DNA of 64,000 nt from Actinomycetota bacterium. GTDB lineage: Bacteria; Actinomycetota; UBA4738; HRBIN12. This document shows, piece by piece, positions 17,506-25,282 of this stretch; the first letter of the stretch is position 1, and the number at the start of each line of letters is the position of its first letter. A program made the position numbers and the translations under genes. Location: positions 1-64,000 of the forward strand of contig DASQWI010000022.1 of the NCBI GenBank assembly GCA_035640355.1, in the 5' to 3' direction. The notes under the pieces are model-generated. The model was not told the DNA's origin. It made no database searches and saw only the letters and a program-made list of their open reading frames with translations.

Positions 17506-17667
17506 CTACGACTTCTTCCGGCGTTTCGCGGCGGCCTTCTTCCCGCCGCGCTTCGATGCTCCCGGAGAGTTGGCGATCCTCGCCGCGCGCTCCTTCGACA
17601 TGCCCTTCTCGCGGAGCCCTTCGTACTGTTTGGAGTTCTTGACGTTGCCGTGCTTCTTCTGTGGCAT
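17506..17667 (-). CDS. Small basic DUF7218-like protein
   Basis: A 53-residue Lys/Arg-rich protein: MPQKKHGNVKNSKQYEGL, then GMSKERAARIANSPGASKRG and a KKAAAKRRKKS tail. The GMSKE-RAARIANSPGASK core is typical of DUF7218-like proteins. An AGGAGGTGA Shine-Dalgarno precedes the start. It lies 59 bp after the LigD-type polymerase gene on the same strand, the last gene of the repair operon. A nucleic-acid-binding or stress role is inferred from charge and context only. Confidence 0.8.
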   Translation of the reverse strand: MPQKKHGNVKNSKQYEGLREKGMSKERAARIANSPGASKRGGKKAAAKRRKKS

Positions 17668-17726
17668 GACGTCACCTCCTGTCGGGCAGATACCCACCGG
17701 CGACGCGACGCAATCGAGCGTGCGCG

Positions 17727-18638
17727 TCAGCCCGCCGGCAGCTGCTGCCGGAGCGTCTGTACGTCGGCGAACGGGTCGCCGTCCCGATCGAGCCGTTCGA
17801 GGGCTCGCCTCGGCCCGAACCACAGGTCACGTTCGGAACGCTTCTCGACGGCTGCGTGGATCTCACCCCAGTCGAGCGGCATCGACACGGTCGGGAATGG
17901 ACCGGCTCGAAGCGAGTACGGCGCGACGGTCGAGCGCCGCCAATCGTTCTGGAGCCAGTCGACGAGCACCTTGCCCGCGCGCACGCCCTTCGCCTGGCGA
18001 TCGACGACGAGGGTCGGAGTGGACACGGCGAGCGCCTTCGCAACGACCCGCGCGAACGACTTGGTCTCCCCGAACGTCGCCCGCATATTCAGAGGGACGG
18101 CAACATGGAGCCCGAGCGAGCCGGACGTCTTCACGAACGAGCGCAGGCCGACGCCCGCGAGGGCTTCGTGGAGCAGGAGCGCGACGCGACTGCACTCGAT
18201 CAGGCCGGCACCTCCACCGGGGTCGAGGTCGAACATCATCATCGTCGGGGTGTCGACGTCGTTCGTGCGCATCAACAGTGGATGGAGCTCGATCGCCGAG
18301 AGGTTCGCGGCCCACAGCAGCCCCGCGAGATCGTTCACAACGCAGTAGTCCTGGGGCTCGCCTCCAGGAACGGTGAGGACGGACGTGTCCACGAACTCGG
18401 GGCGGTTCGAACCGCACCGCGTTTGGTACCAGGTGTTGCCCTCGACGCCCTCGGGGAATCGTCGAAGCGTCAGTGGACGCTCGGCGATGTGGCGGAGCAG
18501 CGCGGCCGAGACCTCGTAGTAGTACGTGAGCATCTGGCCCTTCGTGAACCGGCCGCGTGGGTACAGGATGCGTTCGGGCGTCGTGATCCGGACGGTCGTG
18601 CCGCCGACGTCTATGCGCGTCGCGTCGCGCGCCGTCAC
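17727..18638 (-). CDS. LigD-type DNA polymerase/primase domain protein
   Basis: A 303-residue stand-alone polymerase domain of the archaeo-eukaryotic primase superfamily, as in LigD. The GTG start at 18638 gives VTARDATRIDVGGTTVRITTP. Metal-binding Asp pair in MMMFDLDPGGG, substrate motif KTSGSLGLHVAVPL and third acidic site KVLVDWLQND are all present. It fills short gaps with ribo- or deoxyribonucleotides during non-homologous end joining. The ligase is a separate gene 44 bp upstream, and Ku is encoded at 50369-51325. Confidence 0.9.
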   Translation of the reverse strand: MTARDATRIDVGGTTVRITTPERILYPRGRFTKGQMLTYYYEVSAALLRHIAERPLTLRRFPEGVEGNTWYQTRCGSNRPEFVDTSVLTVPGGEPQDYCVVNDLAGLLWAANLSAIELHPLLMRTNDVDTPTMMMFDLDPGGGAGLIECSRVALLLHEALAGVGLRSFVKTSGSLGLHVAVPLNMRATFGETKSFARVVAKALAVSTPTLVVDRQAKGVRAGKVLVDWLQNDWRRSTVAPYSLRAGPFPTVSMPLDWGEIHAAVEKRSERDLWFGPRRALERLDRDGDPFADVQTLRQQLPAG

Positions 18639-18682
18639 GTCTTTCTCGGCGGGGGCCGCACCTTGATCGTCACGCCCATGTT

Positions 18683-19753
18683 CTACCCGTGCACTCCCCG
18701 GCCGGCGGCGACGAGGAGGGCCGGCGAGCGGTGGTCCACCTCGAGCTGGTCGAACGTGCAGGAACGCGGATCGCGATCGGGACGCCACCTGAGGAAGCGC
18801 GCCGGATGTCGGAAGCGGTCACGGTCGAACCTGTCGTACGCGACCTCTGCGACGCGATCGAGCCGGATGGGGACCCAGTCGTGCGCCATGTCGGGCGTCC
18901 ATCGCCCGGCTGTCCCTTTCAGCCGGCCGAGCGGACTCGGTTCGATCAGGAACCCCTCCGCCCAGGGGTGCTCCGGGAGCGGGACGGCGAGCGGCGACAG
19001 CTCGTCGAGGAACGCTCGTCGCGAGGCGTCGGTGAACGAGCTGACGACGCCGACGTGGCGGAGGTGGCCCTCCTCGTCGAACAGGCCCAGCAGGAGCGAC
19101 CCGATCGCGGGCCGGCTCTCGAGCCAACGGTAGCCCGCGACGACGCACTCCGCGGTGTGCTCGCGTTTGACCTTCAGCATGGCGCGTTCGCCCGGCACGT
19201 AGCGAAGATCTCGGTGCTTCGCGACCACGCCGTCGACGCCACCGCCGGCGTACCCGTCCAGCCAGCGCTCGGCGAGATCGGGGTCGTCCGTGATCGGCGT
19301 GAGCGCGACCGAGTCGGGCGGATCTTCGAGCAGCGACTCGAGACGTCGACGCCGCTCGTCGAACCGTTCGTCGCGGAGGTCGTCCTCGGCGATCTGAATC
19401 ACGTCGAACGCAACGAACGATGCGGGCGTCTCGCTCCGCAATCGTTGGACGCGGGACGCAGCGGGATGCAGTCGCGAGAGCAGCGCGGCGAAGTCGAACG
19501 CCCCGTCCTTGTCGCGGACGAGGATCTCCCCGTCGACGATCAGCCGGTCAGGCTCCATTGACCCGAACGCCTCGACGAGCTCGGGGAAGTAGCGGGCGAG
19601 CGGCCGCGCATGACGGCTCCACAGCTCGACGTCGTCGCCGTCGCGTACGACGAGCGCGCGGAACCCGTCCCACTTCGGCTCGTAACGATGTCCCTCCGCG
19701 TGGGGCAGCTCGCGGACGAGTCGAGCAAGCATCGGCTCGATCGGCGGCGACAT
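18683..19753 (-). CDS. ATP-dependent DNA ligase (LigD ligase-module type)
   Basis: A 356-residue ligase. The nucleotidyl-acceptor lysine is K27 in EPKWDGFRALV; further motifs are VDGEILV, FVAFDVIQ, GGGVDGVVAKH and the AMLKVKREHTAECVVAGYRW segment leading into the OB fold. It matches the ligase module of LigD, without fused polymerase or phosphoesterase domains. It begins 4 nt after the UdgX stop, so excision, ligation and polymerase functions are co-transcribed. Confidence 0.92.
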   Translation of the reverse strand: MSPPIEPMLARLVRELPHAEGHRYEPKWDGFRALVVRDGDDVELWSRHARPLARYFPELVEAFGSMEPDRLIVDGEILVRDKDGAFDFAALLSRLHPAASRVQRLRSETPASFVAFDVIQIAEDDLRDERFDERRRRLESLLEDPPDSVALTPITDDPDLAERWLDGYAGGGVDGVVAKHRDLRYVPGERAMLKVKREHTAECVVAGYRWLESRPAIGSLLLGLFDEEGHLRHVGVVSSFTDASRRAFLDELSPLAVPLPEHPWAEGFLIEPSPLGRLKGTAGRWTPDMAHDWVPIRLDRVAEVAYDRFDRDRFRHPARFLRWRPDRDPRSCTFDQLEVDHRSPALLVAAGRGVHG

Positions 19754-19757
19754 CTCT

Positions 19758-20420
19758 TCAGCCGTCGAGCGAGCGACGAACGGTGGTCAGATCGCGGACG
19801 AACGCGGTCATCTCGGCGTCCCTGTTCGCGTCGTCCGCTCGGAGGATCGAGCTCGGGTGAACGGTCGCAGTCACGAGAGCGTCGATCCCTTCCACGTCGA
19901 CGAACTCGCCGCGACGCTCGGTCACCTTGAATGACTTGCCGGCGATGGCCTGCGCCGCGGTCGCACCGAGGCACACGAGGACCTCCGGGTTGACCACGGC
20001 CAGTTCCGCGTCGAGCCAGGGGCGGCACGCCGTGATGTGCGCCATGGCCGGCTTTCGATGAAGCCGACGCTTGCCGCGCGCCTCCCACCGGAAGTGCTTC
20101 ACGACGTTCGTGACGTAGACGTCGTCGCGCTCGATCTCCGCGTCCTCCAGCGCGCGGTCCAGGAGCTTGCCCGCCGGACCGACGAAGGGGTGCCCTTCGA
20201 CGTCCTCTCGGTCGCCGGGCTGCTCCCCGACGAGCATCACGCGGGCCTTCTCCGGCCCCTCGCCGAAGACCGTCTGTGTGCCGAGCAGATGCAGCTCGCA
20301 CGCGGTGCACGGCGCCGCGGCCTGCTGGAGCTTGGGGATCGTTGGGTTCTCCGGGACCAGCGGGGCAGCGGTCTCCCGGGCCGCTTTGGCCCCGTCCGAG
20401 CGAGACGCTGGATCGGCCAC
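19758..20420 (-). CDS. udgX: UdgX-type uracil-DNA glycosylase (family 4-like, covalent uracil binder)
   Basis: A 220-residue Fe-S uracil-DNA glycosylase homologue. Likely cluster cysteines are C38, C41, the Cys of ITACRPW and the Cys of VLVCLG. The motif GEQPGDREDVEGHPFVGPAG, the inserted basic loop KRRLHRKP with H121, and HPSSILR are diagnostic of UdgX, first studied in Mycobacterium smegmatis, where the equivalent His becomes covalently attached to the sugar at uracil sites. The GTG start is 7 nt after TAGGTA (possibly leaderless). It leads the repair operon. Confidence 0.9.
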   Translation of the reverse strand: MADPASRSDGAKAARETAAPLVPENPTIPKLQQAAAPCTACELHLLGTQTVFGEGPEKARVMLVGEQPGDREDVEGHPFVGPAGKLLDRALEDAEIERDDVYVTNVVKHFRWEARGKRRLHRKPAMAHITACRPWLDAELAVVNPEVLVCLGATAAQAIAGKSFKVTERRGEFVDVEGIDALVTATVHPSSILRADDANRDAEMTAFVRDLTTVRRSLDG

Positions 20421-20518
20421 GAACGCGTACCTACCCGGCGCCTTGCGCGCCGAACCGCTCCCGGGTTCGCGACCTCGGGCTTCTCAGCGCGGCCGCGCCG
20501 TCGTATGCTGGGCGGGGT

Positions 20519-20538
20519 GTTTGAATGGCCGTTCAAAC
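20519..20538. promoter_or_regulatory. Inverted repeat upstream of the Rieske oxygenase, TetR-like operator
   Basis: GTTTGAATGGCCGTTCAAAC has perfect 7-bp arms and a 6-bp spacer. It lies 30 bp before the ATG and about 9 bp after a TATGCT hexamer (20504-20509), where a repressor would block initiation. The TTGAA...TTCAA symmetry resembles TetR-family sites; no such regulator is encoded nearby. Confidence 0.6.
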
Positions 20539-20567
20539 GGCCGGAGTGTGGACCTGAGGAGCCCGAG

Positions 20568-21725
20568 ATGCAGACCGACCGCCGCGCCGATCGCCTCCGC
20601 TACGACGAACGCGACTGGCGACCTCGTCCGACGCTGGCGGGGCACGAGTACACGAGTCAGGAGGTCTACGACGAGGAGCGGGACAAGATCTGGTGGGCCG
20701 ACTGGGTCACGATCGGCCGGAGCGAGGAGGTCGCGAACCCCGGCGACTTCGTGGTGAAGGACCTTGCCGGCGAGTCGATCTTCGTCGTTCGCAACCAGGA
20801 CTCCGCCCTCCGTGGCTTCTACAACGTCTGCGCGCACCGCGGAACCAAGTTCCTCGACGACAACGCCACGGGGAATGCACGCAAGGCGTTCCGCTGCCCC
20901 TACCACGCGTGGACCTACGATCTCGACGGGCGGCTGATCGGCACGCCGAACGTCAAGGAAGACGAGCTGTTCGATCGGTCAAACTACCCGCTGCACCCGG
21001 TCACGATCGACGAGTACGCGGGGTTCCTGTTCGCCAACCTGTCACCGGAGCCTCGTCCGCTGATGGAGGCCCTCACGGACGGCGCCGAGACGATCACCGT
21101 GTTCGAACGGTTCAAGATGCAAGACCTGCGGATCGGCGTCCGCATCGTCTACGAGGTGAACGCCAACTGGAAGATCGTCGTCGAGAACTACAACGAGTGC
21201 CTGCACTGCCCGAGCATCCATCCCGAGCTCGTGCAGGTCGTTCCGCTGTTCCGGTTCGGAGAGGTATGGGACGAGGAGACGCGCGACGACGGCAACGCGA
21301 TGCGCGACGGCGCGACGAGCTTCACGATCTCCGGTACATCCGAGCTCCCGAAGCTCCCGGGCCTCGATCCCGTCGACTACACGATGTACTACGGGTCGTA
21401 CGAGTTCCCAAACCTGATGCTGAACCTGCACCCGGACTGTGGGATGTATTACATCGCGTTCCCGAAAGGTCCACGCCACACGCAGGTCGTCTCGGAATAC
21501 CTGTTCCGACCCGAGGTGATTGCCGATCCGACCGTGTTCAAGCCCGAGCCGGTCGTCGAGTTCTGGGACCTCATCTCAAAGCAGGACTGGGACGTCTGCG
21601 AGCGCGCTCAGACCGGGGTCGGCTCGCGTGCGTTCACGGCAGGCGTATATCCGCGCCAGGATCGATTCCTCTACTGGTTCAACGAGGAGTACAGACTGGC
21701 CATGGGTCGCGACCTCCTCGGCTGA
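20568..21725 (+). CDS. Rieske-type ring-hydroxylating oxygenase alpha subunit
   Basis: A 385-residue oxygenase. The Rieske 2Fe-2S ligands are in VCAHRGTKF and RCPYHAWTY. The mononuclear iron site is NYNECLHCPSIHP with a later Asp (KQDWDVCERAQTG, also the inter-subunit bridging type). It resembles the choline/carnitine monooxygenase-like clade more than classical aromatic dioxygenases. ATG 20568 has GAGGAG 8 nt upstream. No reductase or ferredoxin partner is adjacent. A palindrome sits in the promoter. Confidence 0.9.
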   Translation: MQTDRRADRLRYDERDWRPRPTLAGHEYTSQEVYDEERDKIWWADWVTIGRSEEVANPGDFVVKDLAGESIFVVRNQDSALRGFYNVCAHRGTKFLDDNATGNARKAFRCPYHAWTYDLDGRLIGTPNVKEDELFDRSNYPLHPVTIDEYAGFLFANLSPEPRPLMEALTDGAETITVFERFKMQDLRIGVRIVYEVNANWKIVVENYNECLHCPSIHPELVQVVPLFRFGEVWDEETRDDGNAMRDGATSFTISGTSELPKLPGLDPVDYTMYYGSYEFPNLMLNLHPDCGMYYIAFPKGPRHTQVVSEYLFRPEVIADPTVFKPEPVVEFWDLISKQDWDVCERAQTGVGSRAFTAGVYPRQDRFLYWFNEEYRLAMGRDLLG

Positions 21726-21821
21726 GCGTGGTTTTCGAACCGCCAAACCCCCCTCAACGGCCGTCCGTAGTACCCGCGAGGCCGCGTCGCGGCCGCAACC
21801 GGATCAGAGAGGGGGAGTTCG

Positions 21822-22337
21822 ATGCGTCTACGCGTCGCGATCGCGGTGCTCGCGTTGCTCGTGGTGGCGTCGGTCGGAAGCCTGCAGGCCTCAGCCGGCG
21901 GCGGCAGGGTGTTCATGGCCATGCTCGACGGCTACCAGGAGGCGCCGCTCACGCTGTCGGTCCCAGGTACGGGCTCGTTTCGTGCCGATCTCGCCGTGGC
22001 CGGTGAATCGCTGTCGTACCGTCTGAGCTACTCGGACCTCACCGGTCCGGCGCTGTTCGCACACATCCATCTCGGTGAGCCCGCGATCGCCGGCGGGGTC
22101 ATCGCGTTCCTCTGCGATTCGACCGAGAACGCCCTGCCGGGCGTGCCCGATTGCCCTGGAGCGGGCGGTACCGTCACGGGGACGATCGAACCGGATGACG
22201 TGATCGGTCCGGCGGGCCAGGGCATCGCTTCGGGTGAGTTCGACGAGCTCGTAGCGGCGCTGCGCGTCGGCGCCGCCTATGCGAACGTGCACACGGTGCT
22301 GTTCCAGCCCGGCGAGATCCGCGGCCAGATCCGATAG
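21822..22337 (+). CDS. Secreted CHRD-domain protein
   Basis: A 171-residue protein with a signal peptide (about 1-26, ending LQASAG) and one CHRD domain. The domain hallmarks FAHIHLGEPAIAGGVIAFLC and the final YANVHTVLFQPGEIRGQI are clear. CHRD is a beta domain found in chordin and many bacterial exported proteins; its bacterial role is unknown. An AGAGGGGGAG Shine-Dalgarno precedes the ATG. A GC-rich hairpin follows the stop. Confidence 0.88.
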   Translation: MRLRVAIAVLALLVVASVGSLQASAGGGRVFMAMLDGYQEAPLTLSVPGTGSFRADLAVAGESLSYRLSYSDLTGPALFAHIHLGEPAIAGGVIAFLCDSTENALPGVPDCPGAGGTVTGTIEPDDVIGPAGQGIASGEFDELVAALRVGAAYANVHTVLFQPGEIRGQIR

Positions 22338-22355
22338 GGGGTCGTAGGGCGGGGA

Positions 22356-22382
22356 AGCCCGCCCGGTTCGCCCGGGCGGGCT
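22356..22382. terminator. GC-rich hairpin between convergent genes
   Basis: AGCCCGCCCGG and CCGGGCGGGCT form an 11-bp stem with a 5-nt loop (TTCGC). It lies between the CHRD gene and the convergent gene at 22400-22678, so it could terminate both. There is no T-run. Confidence 0.7.
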
Positions 22383-22399
22383 CCTGCTTGCGCCGGCGA

Positions 22400-22678
22400 T
22401 CAGCTGGCCTTGCGGATCGCCTCGATCAGCTCCCACTTGCCCATCTTGGAGCGACCGGGGATGCCCTTGCGCTTCGCGACGTCGTAGAGCTGTGTCCGGT
22501 TGCGATCCTCGAGCGAGCGTCCGGCCTTTCCGCCGCGTCGTCGTGATGCCGCGGCCTGCCGGCCGAGGTCTCGCCGGGTCGCCTTGGGCAGCTTCGCGAT
22601 GGTCCGTTTCCGCTTCGCCGCCGAGCTCGCCTTGCGGATGTTGCGCCTCGCCGCCTGAGTCTGCTTCCTGGTCGCCAT
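22400..22678 (-). CDS. Small basic SAP/Rho_N-like protein
   Basis: A 92-residue Arg/Lys-rich protein. The N-terminal half is strongly basic (KQTQAARRNIRKASSAAKRK). The C-terminal helix pair, with RTQLYDVAKRKGIPGRSKMG and ending ELIEAIRKAS, resembles Rho_N/SAP-type helix-extended-helix nucleic-acid-binding motifs. The same C-terminal module recurs in the protein at 45550-45894. A strong GGAGGTGG Shine-Dalgarno precedes the ATG. A nucleoid or DNA-associated role is an inference. Confidence 0.8.
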   Translation of the reverse strand: MATRKQTQAARRNIRKASSAAKRKRTIAKLPKATRRDLGRQAAASRRRGGKAGRSLEDRNRTQLYDVAKRKGIPGRSKMGKWELIEAIRKAS

Positions 22679-22787
22679 GCCACCACCTCCATCGGAGGTC
22701 GTACCCGCCTCGCGCCTGTGGAACCGTCCGGCGCGTCGATGCCCGATTCGGCATAGCATCGATGGGTCCCTGAGTGAGGAGGCCGAC

Positions 22788-23078
22788 GTGGACGAACCGA
22801 CGACCGACCGAACCTTGTCCGACGACGACATCCAGACCATCTCGCCGCCCGTGGGGTCGGCCAGCACGGAGCGGCCGCAAGACGCCGACGGGACCGACAG
22901 CCGCGACGGAAAGGACGGCGACGCCACGGACATGCGCGACGGCGACGCGCGCGACCAGGACGGGCAGGACTCCCAGGACACCGACTCGAAGGACATGAAG
23001 GACGCCGACGGCACCGACACACGCGACACCGACGGCACCGACAGCCGGGACACGGACGGAACCGACCAGCGTTCGTGA
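22788..23078 (+). CDS. Asp-rich octapeptide-repeat protein, candidate substrate of the adjacent oxygenase
   Basis: A 96-residue acidic protein from GTG 22788, with GAGGAGG 6 nt upstream. Residues 1-31 form a non-repetitive, leader-like head. Residues 32-96 are repeats of consensus D-x-D-G-T-D-S-R: seven 8-residue units plus two shorter ones, 24 Asp in 65 residues, spaced 2-3-3 with no adjacent Asp pair. All Asp codons are GAC. The TGA stop overlaps the GTG of the downstream JmjC oxygenase (GTGA, 4 nt), so the two are translationally coupled. The pattern suggests a hydroxylation substrate or Ca2+-binding polyanion. No family was recognised. Confidence 0.8.
   Translation: MDEPTTDRTLSDDDIQTISPPVGSASTERPQDADGTDSRDGKDGDATDMRDGDARDQDGQDSQDTDSKDMKDADGTDTRDTDGTDSRDTDGTDQRS
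22881..23072 (+). repeat. Asp-rich 24-bp coding repeats
   Basis: Tandem units encoding DxDGTDSR-like octapeptides. The last three (DADGTDTR, DTDGTDSR, DTDGTDQR) are the most alike, with synonymous differences in Gly and Thr codons, suggesting protein-level conservation rather than a fresh duplication. Confidence 0.8.
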
Positions 23079-24259
23079 CGTCCGTCATCGAGCTCGAGCG
23101 CACGGGCGCCACGTCCGCGCTCGAGCTCTGCACCGGTGACGTCTCCGCGTTCAGGGAGCGAACGTGGGGGCGGAGCGTGCTCGTTCATCGGAGCGCCGGG
23201 CCGAACGCGTTCGCGGGACTGCTGAGCCTGGACGACGTCGATCGCATCCTTTCGACGACGTCGCTGCGGACGCCGTCGTTTCGGCTGGTGAAGGCCGGCG
23301 AGCAGATCCCGGAGTCGTCGTACACGCGCTCCGGCACGACTGGCTCGAAGCCGGTGAGCGGGATGGCCGATCCCATGCGCGTGTTCGAGCTCTTCCGGGC
23401 GGGCGCGACGATCGTCTTGCAGGGCCTGCATCGGTACTGGGAACCGGTCTCGCTGTTCACCCGCGATCTGGAGCTCGAGCTGGGGCATGCATGTCAGGTG
23501 AACGCCTATGTCACGCCGCCGGGAGCGCAGGGTCTCGAGCTGCACGAGGACCCGCACGACGTGTTCGTGCTGCAGGCGTTCGGGAAGAAGGCGTGGGAGC
23601 TACATGCCGCGCCTGGTGAGCCGACGCGCGACCCCGTGAGCGCGACGATCGAACCGGGCGACTCCATCTATATGCCGAAGGGAACGCCGCACGCGGCGTC
23701 CACGCAGGAGGCCGTGTCGGGCCACCTGACGGTCGGCGTTCACGTTGGGACGTGGCGCGACGTGGTGACGCGGGGGTGGCGCGTCGTCGAGCGCGATGCT
23801 GCATTCGACGAGCCGCTCCCGCTCGGATGGCATCGCGATCCCGAATCCGTGGAGCGCGCTTTGGAGGACAAGCTCGGAGTCGCACGCGGCGAGCTCGGAC
23901 GCCTGTCGGCGCGCGAGCTCGCCGATACCCACGCGTCGGACTTCCTCTCCACCCGCGCTTCGCTCCTCCGCGGCGCGCTCACCGATGTCCTCGAGCTCGA
24001 CGAGATCGGAGATGAGACGCTGGTCGAACGCAGGCGCGGTTCCGTGTGTGAGCTGCGTGCCCGCGGCGACCGCCTCGAGGTGCTCCTCGGCGATCGCCGC
24101 CTCGAGATGCCGTTTTGGGTGGAGCCGGCCATGCGCCGGATCGCGGCCGCCGACCAGTTTCGTGTTCACGACCTCGCCGACGCGGTGAACGATGCGGACA
24201 GCCGAGCCGTTCTGACCCGGCGGCTGGTCCGGGAGGGCTTGCTGACGATCGTTCGCTAG
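23075..24259 (+). CDS. JmjC/cupin-fold Fe(II)/2-oxoglutarate oxygenase (YcfD/RoxA-like)
   Basis: A 394-residue protein of the ribosomal-oxygenase-like JmjC family. The iron triad is H157-x-D159 in LELHEDPHDVFVLQAFGKKAW and H206 in YMPKGTPHAAS. The C-terminal half (about 250-394) resembles the dimerisation plus winged-helix part of YcfD/MINA53 proteins, ending in LTRRLVREGLLTI. Known members hydroxylate protein side chains; YcfD acts on an Arg of ribosomal protein L16. Its GTG start overlaps the stop of the Asp-repeat gene, so that protein is the most obvious candidate substrate here. Confidence 0.88.
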   Translation: MTSVIELERTGATSALELCTGDVSAFRERTWGRSVLVHRSAGPNAFAGLLSLDDVDRILSTTSLRTPSFRLVKAGEQIPESSYTRSGTTGSKPVSGMADPMRVFELFRAGATIVLQGLHRYWEPVSLFTRDLELELGHACQVNAYVTPPGAQGLELHEDPHDVFVLQAFGKKAWELHAAPGEPTRDPVSATIEPGDSIYMPKGTPHAASTQEAVSGHLTVGVHVGTWRDVVTRGWRVVERDAAFDEPLPLGWHRDPESVERALEDKLGVARGELGRLSARELADTHASDFLSTRASLLRGALTDVLELDEIGDETLVERRRGSVCELRARGDRLEVLLGDRRLEMPFWVEPAMRRIAAADQFRVHDLADAVNDADSRAVLTRRLVREGLLTIVR

Positions 24260-24386
24260 TTCGCCTGGCTGAAGGTTATGCGCGTACCGCTGGCGGGCGC
24301 ACCGAGCTCGAAACGGTCTCGCCAGCACAGCCCGTACGCTCAGCGCCGTGGCCCTACGAGCGGAGCGCTGCTGCCAAGAGAGCCAG

Positions 24387-25247
24387 ATGCGTGGCGAACC
24401 CATGACCGGGACAGCGTCGGTCGTCCGTTCGTGGCTGCTCCTGGAGCATGCCGGGCCCTGGGGCGAAGACGCCTTCGTCGATGCCCGCCTCCCGGCAGGG
24501 TTCGCCGCCGAGGTCAGCGCCCGGTGTGAAGCAGCCCTCGTTCGCCCGCTCCTCATTCGGCGCGCTGCACCCGCTGGGGATCGAGGCGGTGTGAGGTGTT
24601 TCGCGATCCGCTCCGGGCCCGAACCACCGTGGATCGAGACGACATCGCTCGAGCGCCTGACCGACGCGCTGGAGCTCGACATCGAAGCGCTCGGCCGCGG
24701 TTCGTCCGTCGGACTCGACGCGCACGAAGACCCGGTGTTCCTCGTGTGCACCCACGGTCGGCACGACCGGTGCTGTGCCGAACGCGGCCGGCCACTCGCC
24801 TCCGCGCTCGCGGCGACGTACCCCCGGCAGACGTGGGAGAGCAGTCACTTCGGTGGCGACCGGTTTGCCGGCAACCTGATCGCGTTCCCCCACGGCCTCT
24901 ACTTCGGTCGGGTTGCACCGGCCGACGCCGACCACGTGGTGACGGAGTACACAGGCGGACGACTCGACCTAGATCGCCTTCGGGGGCGTTCGTGTTACCC
25001 GATGGCGGTGCAAGCGGCGGAGCTCCAACTCCGGACGAGGGAACGTCTCGTGGGTCTCGACGACGTGGTGTTCGAACGAGCGAGCCGTTTCACCTCGACG
25101 CTCGAGGCTTCGTTCCGAACACCACGCGGCCGGTTCGAGATCGTGCTCGATATCGACGAGGCAGACCGGCACTACCTCACCTGCAGGAGTGAAACCGAAC
25201 AGCCCCCGCCTCGTTACCGTGCTGCATCGATCAGCCGGATCGACTGA
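24387..25247 (+). CDS. Sucrase/ferredoxin-like (thioredoxin-fold Fe-S) protein
   Basis: A 286-residue protein of the Suc_Fer-like family. The signature CTHGRHDRCCAERGRPLASAL and the segment TWESSHFGGDRFAGNLIAFP are both present; family members have a thioredoxin-like ferredoxin fold that may bind a 2Fe-2S cluster. Starts at 24387 (AAGAGAG upstream), 24402 and GTG 24348 are all possible. It lies 127 bp after the JmjC gene on the same strand and could supply electrons to a redox enzyme, but no direct link is shown. Confidence 0.83.
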   Translation: MRGEPMTGTASVVRSWLLLEHAGPWGEDAFVDARLPAGFAAEVSARCEAALVRPLLIRRAAPAGDRGGVRCFAIRSGPEPPWIETTSLERLTDALELDIEALGRGSSVGLDAHEDPVFLVCTHGRHDRCCAERGRPLASALAATYPRQTWESSHFGGDRFAGNLIAFPHGLYFGRVAPADADHVVTEYTGGRLDLDRLRGRSCYPMAVQAAELQLRTRERLVGLDDVVFERASRFTSTLEASFRTPRGRFEIVLDIDEADRHYLTCRSETEQPPPRYRAASISRID

Positions 25248-25282
25248 CGGGGGCGCCGAGTCCTCGACGGCTTCGAACGGCG

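Noticed and set aside
22356-22382. Riboswitch or attenuator
   Set aside because: A simple perfect hairpin between convergent stop codons is better explained as a terminator.
20568-25247. Whole Rieske-CHRD-JmjC-ferredoxin region as one pathway
   Set aside because: A hairpin, an opposite-strand gene and separate ribosome-binding sites break the region into independent units; only the Asp-repeat and JmjC genes are clearly coupled.
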